DNA of 64,000 bases from Amorphophallus konjac (Eukaryota > Streptophyta > Magnoliopsida > Alismatales > Araceae): the NCBI GenBank assembly GCA_022559845.1, contig CM040126.1:229220641-229284640 (forward strand). Reading direction: 5' to 3'. A program made the position numbers and the translations under genes. This document shows positions 11,201 through 21,203 of this stretch, piece by piece. The notes under the pieces were generated by a model that worked only from the letters and a program-made list of their open reading frames with translations, did not search any database and was not told the origin of the DNA. Position 1 is the first letter of the stretch. Each line of letters opens with the position of its first letter.

Positions 11201-11973
11201 TCGAAGAAGGTTATGTTACTGATGAAAGAGTCCGGGTGATAAGTTATGGACCTTCGAAGGTCGCGTATGCCTATCTAGGATTTTTTGTGAATGGTTATAG
11301 ATTTCACACCAGAGATTATGGATGAAATAAGTCTACAACGAATAGCGGCATATGCGTGAAAGGTAGTACATACAATGAAAATGATCTGGATTACTATGGT
11401 ATTCTTGAGGAGGCCATAGAATTACAGTATTTCGGATAACACAACCATATATTCCTTTTTAAGTGTCATTGGTTTGATCATAATTCAGTTCGAAACGATG
11501 CAATATATGGGATTGTCAATGTCAAACATAGATCCAATTTGAATACCTATGAGCCGTTCATTTTGGCCGCACAAGCCCAACATGTGTATTATTCAAGTTA
11601 TTCATCGTCCAAGAATAAAGATTGGTGGGCAGTCTGTAGGGTAAAACCAAGGCTTGCACCTAATGATGAGTTAGATCTGACTGAAGCTGTCTCAGAGGAT
11701 TCTAGTGCCGACTATTTTTAATCAGACCAGGGTGACACTGCAGAGTTGGTTGCTTCTAATCTTCATCTGATCGAATCTGACGATCCACTTCAGTTGTGTA
11801 TAGAGGACGAAGTGGAAGAAGTCGATTCAACTGAGCTAAATGAAGTAATTATTTGGCAGGAGGAGTCCTCTCAGGAGGAAATGTATGAATCTAGTGAGAA
11901 TGAGGAAGATGATGAAGATGACAACGAGGTTGATATATCTTCAGCATCTGAAGATGAAATATATACTGATTGA
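8276..11973 (+). pseudogene. CACTA transposase, tnp2 type (Transposase_21), degraded
   Basis: This protein cuts and joins the CACTA ends. It starts at 8276 (MARVDRSWM). The first ~90 residues form the Cys-rich transposase-associated domain (CPCLSCKNKKF). The tnp2 core runs about 9020-10014, with LRYFPLTPRLQRMYMSSK, RNVRLGLCTDDFNPFG, IPGPKSPGKNLDIYLRPLID and HNLDIMHVEKNVFDNV. DUF4218 covers 10015 to about 10930 (MEHLIIHLPYEAKVRGPV). DUF4216 covers about 11200-11700 (YEPFILAAQAQHVYYSSY), followed by an acidic tail ending at 11973. Introns with GT donors are visible near 10528, 10932 and 11120. Stops interrupt it at 9017, before KDSFIKN (about 9697), at 10012, 10498, about 11046, 11323 and 11719, and the frame shifts near 9505. 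Most stops can come from CGA, CAA or TGG by one transition. It cannot encode an active transposase. Confidence 0.9.
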
Positions 11974-12231
11974 ATATTTTGTAAAAAATTTAACATATAT
12001 ACACTTATCGTTATTACTTACCACCCGGTAAATTACTCGTATAATTAGTTGTCGACTAATATGCACTACTTTAAATGTTGTCAATAATTAGATGGTTCGA
12101 GGCCGTAGCGGATCTTTTAGGAGAGGTGGTTCCGGGAGGGGTTCTACTAGTATGTTTTTTTAAATTCTTAGATCACAGAGTTATGATTATGCACTTTGTT
12201 TGGGTAATGATATTTTATTTCTCTGCACCAG

Positions 12232-13118
12232 GTAGACAGTCTACACAAGCTCCCCCACTTGCTGCGGGTATGTTTATTAAATTCTTAGATCATAGAGTTG
12301 TGATTATGCACTTTGTTTGGGTAATGATATTTTATGTCTCTGCACCAGGTAGACAGTCTACACAAGCTCCCCCACCTGCTGCGGGTATGTTTATTTCAAT
12401 TCTTAGATGATGGAGCACCTGATTATGCACTTTCTTTAGGTAATGATATTTTATGTCTCTGCACCAGGTACACAGTCTACACAAGCTCCCCCACCTACTG
12501 CGGGTATGCTCATTTAAATTATTAGATCACAGAGTAGTGAATATGCACTTTGTTTGGGTAATGATATTTTATGTCTATGCACCAGGTACACAGTCTACAC
12601 CGGCCCCACCACCTACTGCGGTTATGTTTATTTCAATTCTTAGATGAATGAGTGGTGATTATGCACTTTGTTTGGGTAATGATATTTTATGTCTCAGCAC
12701 CAGGTACACAGTCTACACAAGCTCCCCCACCTGCTGCGGGTATGTTTATTTAAATTCTTAGATCACAGAGTAGTGAATATGCACTTTGTTTGGGTAATGA
12801 TATTTTTGAATGAGTAGTGATTATGCACTTTGTTTGGGTAATGATATTTTATGTCTCTGCACCAGGTACACAGTCTACACCACCTGCTGCGGTATGTTTA
12901 TTTAAATTCTTAGATCACAGAGTAGTGAATATGCACTTTATTTGGGTAATGATATTTTATGTCTATGCACCAGGTACACAGTCTACACCGGCCCTACCAC
13001 TTGCTGCGGGTATGTTTATTTCAATTCTTAGATGAATGAGTTGTGATTATGCACTTTGTTTGGGCAATGATATTTTATGTCTCTGCACCAGGTACATAGT
13101 CTACACCACCTGTTGCGG
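12232..13118 (+). repeat. tandem array of 36-nt mini-exons with their introns
   Basis: Eight units lie about 118 bases apart, each made of a 36-nt exon between a GCACCAG acceptor and a GGTATGTTT donor. Exons: 12232-12267, 12349-12384, 12468-12503, 12586-12621, 12704-12739, 12866-12891, 12974-13009 and 13092-13118. Each full exon is phase 1-1 and encodes twelve residues like GRQSTQAPPPAA, so any number can be included without changing the frame. Unit 4 has a changed donor (TTATG), unit 6 is 26 nt (frame-breaking), and unit 8 is 27 nt with a TAG. A truncated exon-less unit lies at about 12740-12815. A related 57-nt exon follows at 13197-13253. Confidence 0.85.
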
Positions 13119-13743
13119 GTATGTTTATTTAAATTCTGAGATCACAGAGTAGTGAATATGCACTTTGTTTTGCTAACGATATTTTCTATTTACAGGTTTG
13201 AGTGCCTCTACATCAAGTCTACAGAGTACACCACTTCCATCACATTCTACTGGTATGTTTTTTTAAATTCATAGTTAAATGATAAAAATTCTATATGTTT
13301 ACTTGTTGAATAATTTTATTTTTAACAATGTGCTAAATTCTGATTAACTACTTTCATTTTACTTGTAACAGGTACGTCTGGGACATCACCTGCGATAGTT
13401 GGCTCGTCTGCCCAGCCGGGCACACAACCGGCAGACGATGCTCTTAGCCATAACGAGGGCGAGCAGGTGGTGTTGCAAGAGGGACGCAAGCCATGTTGGG
13501 TCTCTGGGTAAATATTTAAACTCATGAATTATGTTCGTTACCTATCCAACAACTATATAATTGTTGGCTATCATTTTAACACATGTAATTGCAGGGATAA
13601 AGTAGAGCCCAGTGAGGCTTCTCGTTTTATTACCCACATTATTGAGCGACATGTTACTGGCCCATATAAGTCATTTCGAAAGTTTCCTCAGGATATCCGC
13701 GATCGATTGTATGACAAGTTCCTAGTATACGATTTAAACTTTT

Positions 13744-14528
13744 TGGAGAGGGGGATTTCCGCAGCCCACCACAAAGACAGCCCAACAAGACCCACAAGGT
13801 CCAACCAGGCGAGCCCACCCGAGTGATAGCCCACAGGGCCCACTTAGGGAGAAAAGCCCAATAAATAAGACTCGAGGAACTAACTCTCCTCGGCGGCCTT
13901 CTAGGCTCGGAGGGCCCGAGACAATGGTCAGGTCCCAAGGAAGGTCCGGCCTAAAGCCCTCTCCCCGTCCAAGAGAGATAGGCTCCAGCCGACCTATCCG
14001 ACCCCACCCTCGCCGGGCCATGCCTATCGCTCGGACATGAGCTAGCATCCCCGAGGCTCGGTAAGGCCGGTTGATTATCTGCAGGTGCAGCCGTTCAGAG
14101 TCCTCCGCCAGCGGGAGAGTCAGGGGAGCCGCCGGACTCCAAGGGGATAACATTCCCACGATCAGGCCATGAAAGCCCCCGTTAAAGACGTAACTCCCGC
14201 CGGGAACCCCTCAGCTTACAGGACTCCTGAAGGCGGCGCACTATTTAAGCAAGGGATACCCTCCGAAAGATGGTAAGATGAACTAAGCATTCACACACCC
14301 TAAGCTCCTGAGCACGATTCGCTTCACCCTTTGGTGGAGAGGATTCTCGCGCATCAGCTCTCTCCTCCCCCCATTATTGCTTTCACCATAGCTCTACTGA
14401 CTTAGCCATCGGAGGGTTTTGCCCCAGGGAGATCCCCTAGGCCCTCTAATACGTTTCCCTCTCTTGCAGATTCATCTTCTGGTGATCCATAGCCCGCTCA
14501 GGACCCAGCGTGAGATCTCGCCTCTTCA
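13744..14528 (+). repeat. Tat 5' LTR
   Basis: It begins TGGAGAGGGGG and ends CCTCTTCA. A TATA-like CTATTTAAGC lies near 14240, so U3 is about 500 bases and R-U5 about 285. It matches the 3' LTR base for base in length, with about 17 substitutions, nearly all transitions. Confidence 0.95.
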
Positions 14529-14530
14529 TC

Positions 14531-14548
14531 TGGCGCCGTCTGTGGGAA
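14531..14548 (+). promoter_or_regulatory. Tat primer-binding site
   Basis: TGGCGCCGTCTGTGGGAA begins two bases after the LTR. This is the usual position and form of the tRNA primer site in plant Ty3-gypsy elements; I do not assign the tRNA. Confidence 0.8.
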
Positions 14549-14565
14549 ACACACGAAAAGTCGAG

Positions 14566-16200
14566 ATGGTGAGAAGAAGCTCAGGGAGGAGATCCGCCGG
14601 TGGGGCAGGTAAGGCTGTGGCAGCGGCGGGAGGCGCCCCCTCTAGGGTCTCGCAGAGCCCCCCCTCCAACGCCAGCATCCCCACCAACAGGCCACCACCC
14701 CCCCGGCGGAGACAGGGGCACCCCTCGACGGTGGCGCCAACGCCTTCCAGGCCCTCAACGAAAAGATGGACGTCCTCGTGGAGCTCATGAGGGCCCAGGC
14801 GGCCAGGGACGCAAGGTCCCGCGCCCCGTCAGGAAGTCCCCCTCGAAGGAGTGCGACGCAGCACACCGCCGGAGGCCGCTTCACCCTCTGCGGCCGACAG
14901 CTCCTCCGCAACGACGTCGGAGGACCCTCGCATGCTCCGCCTGCGGAGCAAGAGGCTTCCTCCACGCTGAGGAGAGGGAAGCAGGGGGCGAGGCCACCGC
15001 GCCCGGGCACTAGTGCCCCGGGAGATCGCCAAGACGCCCCCCCCCAGCCCCACGGTGCGACTGCAGCCAGAGCTGTACCTCCGGCTGTGAGATTTCGAGA
15101 GACGGTTCGCAGAGCAAGAGCGCGCCCTCCGCGCCCTGCAGAAGACCTCTCTCCCGGAGGACGAGGAGAAATCCCCTTTCTCTGAGTACATCTTGAAGGC
15201 AGAGGTCTCTCCCAGAGCCTCCATTCCAACCTTCAAACTCTACGATGGCCAGGGCGACCCAGCCGACCACTACGATAGCTTCGATGCCCTGGTGACCCTT
15301 CATGGAACGCCGGATCCCATCAAATGCCGAGCCTTCGCGGCCACCCTGGTCCAAGGTGCTCAGGCATGGTTCCGGGCCCTCGCCCCTGGGTCCATTCGAG
15401 ACTTCAGGCAATTCGGGTGAATTTTCAAGGAGAGTTTCGCCGGTAGCGCCCCCCCAAGGTCAGTAGCGGGGCTCCTGGCCCTCAAACAGGCGCAAGGGGA
15501 GAGGCTCCGGACTTACGTCCACCGATTTAAATCGGAAGCCCTCAGGATCCCCCACCTGGATGTGGCCTCAGCCACAACCGCACTGACCGGGGGCACCCGG
15601 GATGAGAATCTCCGCCGCGAGCTTGTCCTCCACCCTCCCTCGACCCTTGCCAAGCTAGTGACTCTGGCACTGCGCCACGCCGAGTGCGAAGAAGTACTCA
15701 GCGCCTGCCGAGACGCAACCGGCTCGGGTCGGGAGGGGGACAAAAAGCGGACCTCCGAGCCAAATCCTGGCTCAGGTAAGAAGCGTGATCGAGAAGGAGA
15801 GCGCAAAAGAAAGTACGACCGGTACACCCCCTTGACCGCGCCAGTCTACGAGATCTATGAAGACATCAAAGACTCGGGACTTCTCCGCCAGCCCGAGCCA
15901 ATGAGGTCGAAGAACCGCAAGCGGGACAGGCATTGCCTGTTCCACGGTGACCACGGGCACCACACCAGAGATTGCCATCAGCTCCAGGATGAGATCGAGC
16001 GCCTTATCCGTCTGGGGCACCTAGCCCGGTTCACGACCGGGCACAAAGAAGACCGAGACGCCGCAGAGGAGATCGACAACGCCCCCCGAGGGGTCCACAT
16101 CAACGTCATCTCCGGAGGAGCGGCATCGGGCGGCGACACCAGCCGAGGGAGGAAACGTCATGCCGAGCGAGCCAGCCGAGCCTTAGAGCCCCCCAGAGGC
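14566..16200 (+). pseudogene. Tat gag (capsid and nucleocapsid), broken
   Basis: The product would form the virus-like particle. The start codon at 14566 (MVRRSSGRRSAGG) opens a basic, proline-rich leader. A frame change is needed near 14790, where the neighbouring frame reads MDVLVELMRAQAARDARSR. The retrotransposon gag domain spans about 15190-15700 (IPTFKLYDGQGDPADHYDSF, then RAFAATLVQGAQAWFRAL). A zinc-knuckle-like CLFHGDHGHHTRDC follows at about 15935. In-frame TGA codons lie near 15088 and at 15418. From 15421 the frame stays open into the protease and RT, so gag and pol share one frame here. Confidence 0.85.
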
Positions 16201-19200
16201 CCACCGATGGAGCCCCAGGTCATAGTCTTCTCCGACCAAGACCTGGAAGGGCTGAGCACCCCGCATGACGATGCCCTCGTTATCTCGGCCACGATAAATC
16301 ACTGTAATGTAGATAGGATTTTGGTTGATAATGGGAGCGCCCCCGATGTATTATCTTATGACTGTTTTCTCAAGATGGGGGAAGACCCATCCAAACTCCG
16401 CCTGGTCCGAACGCCCCTTTGCGGGTTTAATGGCCTGACCACCTACCCCGAGGGAGCCCTTAGCCTGCCGGTCACTATCGGCACCCCACCCAAAACCATT
16501 ACGGTCATAGTGGACTTCATAGTGATTAAAGGTATGATAGCGTACAACGCCATTTTCGGCCGAAAAATTCTCAGCCGAATAAAGGCCGTACCATCTACCT
16601 ATCACCAAAAAATGAAGTTTCCCACCAAAAATGGGTTGGGGGAAGTCCGAGGTAACCAAGCCACGGCTAGAAGGTGCTACAATATCTCGCTGGAAGCCTC
16701 AAGGCCGGACGGGAAGGATAAGGGCCCCAGGGGAGTCGAAGGAAGAGCCGTGACCACCGAGCCCGGTGGCGAGTTATTAACGGTATTCCTGAACGACGAC
16801 CCGGCCCTAGGAGTAAGGATCGGCGCCGACCTACCACCAGAGGAACAGCAGCAATATAAGGAGTTTCTTTCTGAGTATGTTCGGGTTTTCGCTTGGTCCG
16901 ATGATCAACTCCCTGGTATACCAGAGGAGACTGTGACGCACAAGCTCAACCTCGATACCACCGTGAGACCCGTACAGCAGCGGAGAAGGAAGCATGCGCC
17001 CGAGAAACAGGCGATCATCAAGGCGCAGGTCACCAAGGGATAGGAGACTGGTCTTTTCAGACCGGTCCTGTACCCAACGTGGCTAGCCAACGTCGTCCTG
17101 GTGCCGAAGACTACAGGCAAGTGGCGAATGTGCGTAGACTTCACCGATCTGAACAAGGCCACCCCCAAGGACTGCTATCCGCTACCGAGCATCGACCAAT
17201 TGGTTGACTCAACCTCGGGCAACGAGATACTCAGTTTCCTGGATGCCTATTTGGGTTATCATCAGATCCGAATGAGCCCTGAAGATGTCGAGAAGACCGC
17301 CTTCATCACCGACTACGGCGTGTACTGCTACACCCGGATGCCCTTCGGATTGAAGAATGCTGGAGCCACATACCAGCGACTGGTCAACCATATGTTCGAG
17401 GGACAGTTAGGTCGGAACGTCAAGGCCTACATCGACGACATGCTCGTCAAGACCCCGAGGGCCCAAGACCACTTCACCGACCTCGCCGAGACTTTCGGCA
17501 CCCTCCTGAAGTACAGCATGAAGCTCAACCCCGCCAAGTGCGCCTTTGGAGTAAGATCCGGGAAGTTCCTGGGTTTCCTGGTCACTCAGCGAGGGATCGA
17601 AGCCAACCCCGACAAGGTCCAGGCCATCCTGGACATGCGCCCGCCCACATGCATTAAAGACGTCCAGCGTCTGACGGGGCGTGTCGCTGCTCTCAGTCGT
17701 TTCCTGTCCCGTGCGGCCGAACGATGCTTGCCCTTCTTCAAGCTGATGAGGGGGCCCAAGATAGCATCTGCTACGTTCGCGTGGGATGGGGAATGCCAAA
17801 CAGCGTTCGCCGAGCTCAAAGAGTTCCTGGCTTCGCCCCCGGTGCTTTCCAAGCCCGTCCCGGGCGAGGTCTTGTTGCTCTATCTCTCGGCGACGCCATC
17901 AACGGTCAGCTCGGTCCTAGTCAGAAATGACTCGGGAGTCGAGAGGCCGGTCTACTACACCAGAAAGGTGCTCGGTGAGGCCGAGCGGAGGTACCCCGCA
18001 ACCGAGAAACTCGTGCTAGCGTTGGTTACCTCCGCAAAGCGCCTCCGACCCTACTTCCAGGGGCATCCCATCACCGTGCTAACCAGCGAGCCACTGAAGA
18101 AGATTCTGGCCCATCCCGAAGCCTCGGGGTGACTCATCAAGTGGGCCATCATGCTCGGGGCCTACGACATCTCGTATCAGCCACGATCAGCTATCAAAGG
18201 ACAAGCACTCGCCGACTTCATCGCCGAGAGCACCGTTCCGGTCGAGGACAGGCCTCCGATAGCAACCGGGCCAACCTGGGAGCTATTCGTCGATGGATCG
18301 TCCAACTCAGTCGGTAGCGGCGCAGGGATCCTCCTAAGGTCCCCCGAAGGAATAGAGTTGCAATACGCCCTAAAGTTCAACTTTCTAGCGTCAAACAATG
18401 CTTCCGAGTACGAGGCCCTTATCTCAGGAGCCCGTATGGCCCGACGGTTGGGAGCCGAGCGAGTCAGGATCCACACCGACTCCCAGCTAGTTGCAAGCCA
18501 GGTCAGTGGCGAGTACGAAGCTCGGGAGGTACCTATGATCAAATACCTATAGTTGGTCCGGAGCCTGGCCCAGCAGTTCAAGGAGTTGGAGGTAGTCCGA
18601 ATAGCTCGGGAGCAAAACTCTCGGGCGGACGCCCTCTCCCGACTGGCCTCCTCCCTAGACCCGGAAGGTACACGATCGGTCCTCCTAGAAGAGCTAGAGC
18701 GCCCGAGCATAGACTCGGAGCTCCTCGCCATTGACTCGGCCACTCCCGACGACTAGCGCTCCCCCTACCTGTCCTGGCTACGGGACTCCAGGAGCCCTCC
18801 GACCCTCGGGAAGCCCGCCGAATGAAATACCAAGCTCGGCGCTTCGTCATCCTCCACAACGCTCTCTACCGAAGATCGTTCTCCGGGCCCCTTCTGAAGT
18901 GTCTCGGTCCCGACGAAGCAAGCCAAGCTGTTGAAGAGATTCATCAAGGCCTGTGCGGAGCACATTCAGGAGGTCGGTCACTGGCCAGAATCCTGCTAAG
19001 ACAGGGGTACTGGTGGCCGACCCTGCAGCGCGACTGCACAGCCTACGCACAACATTGCGATCGTTGCCAGCGGTTCGACCATTTGGTCCACCAGCCGGCC
19101 ACGGAACTTATCACCCTTACCGAGCCCTACCCTTTCGCTCGGTGGGGGATCGACATCCTTGGGCCATTCCCAACGGCTCAATCCCAGAAGAAGTTCATCA

Positions 19201-19988
19201 TCGTCGCCATCGACTACTTCACCAAGTGGATCGAGGCTGAAGCAACAGCTAGGATCACCGAGACAGTCGTCTGGGGTTTCGTATGGAAATCGATCATCTG
19301 TCGCTTTGGCATCCCCCGAGTGATAGTGAGCGATAACGGGCGGCAATTCGACTCTCGGTACTTCCGAGACAGATGCGCCGACCTAAATATCCGCAACCAC
19401 TTCACTTCGGTCGCCCACCCTCAGGCCAACGGGCTGGTTGAAAATGCCAACAAGACCATCTTGAAGGGCATAAAAACCAGACTCGGCAAGGCTAAGGGTA
19501 GCTGGCTCGAGGAACTACCTAGCGTACTATGGTCGCACCGAACGACCCCCAGGACGGCAACCGGTGAGACCCCTTTTCAGCTGGTATATGGCACCGAAGC
19601 CGTCGTTCCGTTAGAGATCGCCAATCCGTCTCTCCGAGTGATCAGCTTTTCGCCCGAGGCAAACGAGCAGAAGTTGCTCGAGAACCTCGACCTGGCAGAC
19701 GAACTCCGAGAGATCGCGAACGTCCGAGCTACGGAATACCAGCACCGCCTCACTCGGTACTACAACACCAAGGTCCGAGGCAGACAATTCCAACCAGGGG
19801 ACTTCGTCCTCAGGAAAACCGAAGCCTCTCGACCACTGGAGGCAGCGGGCAAGCTATCCCCCAACTAGGAAGGCCCCTACCGAGTGATCGAGACGCTCGG
19901 GAAAGGTGCGTACAGGTTAGCCACAATGGAAGGGGAACCCATTCCCCGGACATGGAACGCAACCACACTACGCAGATTTTATTTCTGA
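16201..19988 (+). pseudogene. Tat protease, RT, two RNases H and integrase, broken
   Basis: This polyprotein copies and integrates the element. Protease: VDNGSAPDVLSYD (about 16325), with Asn-Gly-Ser in the D-x-G-S context typical of Tat. RT: VDFTDLNKATPKDCYPLP, MPFGLKNAGATYQRLV and the catalytic YIDD at 17428-17439. First RNase H: RPVYYTRKVLGEAERRYPATE. A second RNase H at about 18270-18540 (LFVDGSSNSVGSGAGILL, IHTDSQLVASQV) is the hallmark of the Tat lineage. Integrase: zinc-binding region near 19040, then GIDILGPFP, VSDNGRQFDSRYF and LVENANKTILKG supply the D-D-E triad. Stops fall at 17041, 18130, 18550, 18754 and 19866, and a frameshift lies near 18780. Several stops fit CGA, CAG or TGG changed by one transition. 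Confidence 0.9.
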
Positions 19989-21203
19989 AAACTGTATCGA
20001 CAAATCGGGTAAAATAAACCCCCTTTTTGCATTCATTCAAGATAACTATTGGTACATCAGAAAGGCAACTGCCAGTACATTACATAGTGAAAAGCAAAAA
20101 TCCATCTAGCACCGCGGCAAACGACCATCGCCCGACCGACCCGGTCTTGACCTTCTCGCACCCAGCCACTGACTCTGCCTCGCGTAGAAACTGGCTCGGA
20201 CAAGAGATGGTCGACCCAGTTGGCTCGGGTGGACCGTGACAAAGGTGACAGAGGGACAGCAAGGAGAAGGCCACCTTTCACGCGAGGAAGGCTACCTTCC
20301 AAGTTGGCAATAACCTGGAAAAAGGAGCATCGTGAAGGTCTCCTCTCTGCCAAACTACCAACTCTTTGGAGGCGAATAGAAAGCAAGTAGCCCTCGAAGA
20401 GTGAAAGAAATGAAGAACAAAAGAGAGAGAAAGAGGCTGCGGACAGAGGTGAGGAAGGAACTGGAGCCGCCTCCTCCCCTCCCACGGAGGGGAATGGCGG
20501 CCGGCATCCCCAACTCCCCCATCCGCCCTCCATCTCGGCGTCCGCCCGGAAGCCTCGCCGGAGCCAAGAGGAGGCAAACGGCGTACCCCCGCACGTCGAA
20601 GCCCTCTCCAGATCCGCGCGGCGACCGTCGGACCCGTCTCATGCACGCGCGGCGACCGTGGGACCCGACCGATATTCCAGGACAGCTGGAACCGGCCGCT
20701 CCCCGTCGTCTGCGGCGTCATCTTCTGAAGGGTCCTCCATGCTCCGATCGCGGCGGCGCAACGCAGAGCGAAAACGAGGGAACAAGAGCAGACCGCCGGT
20801 GAGAGTCCTAAGTGTAAAGAGGGAAGGAGCACCCTTCGGTCCTTTTTAAAGGCCAAGGGAGGCCACATGCCTTAAATGACTCCCCCCTCGAAAACACGCT
20901 ATAGGACCTCCCTTGGAAGGTCACCTCCAATTCCTCGGCCCCCGCCCTAGCGGGATTCGCGTAGCGCCTCGACTTTCAAAGCATGGTGGAATGAAAGGAT
21001 GCCCTCCCAGAAGTCTCCCGAATGGGCATGCGAGAACGGTGCAGAAAATATCAGCACCTTCCAACTGCCACCGATATGCCAGCCAAATCACGGCAAAGAT
21101 AACGATCAAACAAAGTAAGTCCTTTATTGCCTCCCATAAAGAAATCCTCTTACAAAAGGAAAAATAGACAAAAAGGGGAAGGGGCAAAATAAAGCATAAT
21201 ACA
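19989..21203. other. Tat spacer between pol and the antisense gene
   Basis: No recognisable protein. Long frames on both strands at 20278-20868 look like by-products of high G+C. Near the right side, AATAAA occurs on the minus strand at 21124-21129, about 75 bases past the antisense gene's stop codon, a suitable poly(A) signal for it. Much of the region may be the shared 3' untranslated part of two convergent transcripts. Confidence 0.5.

Noticed and set aside
12075..13035. Open frames reading through the mini-exon array
   Set aside because: They cross the intron parts; the conserved acceptor and donor around 36-nt blocks explain the repeats better.
20278..20868. Minus-strand frame of 196 codons in the Tat spacer
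   Set aside because: Arg/Gly/Pro-rich without recognisable domain; overlapping long frames in several phases point to composition, not coding.
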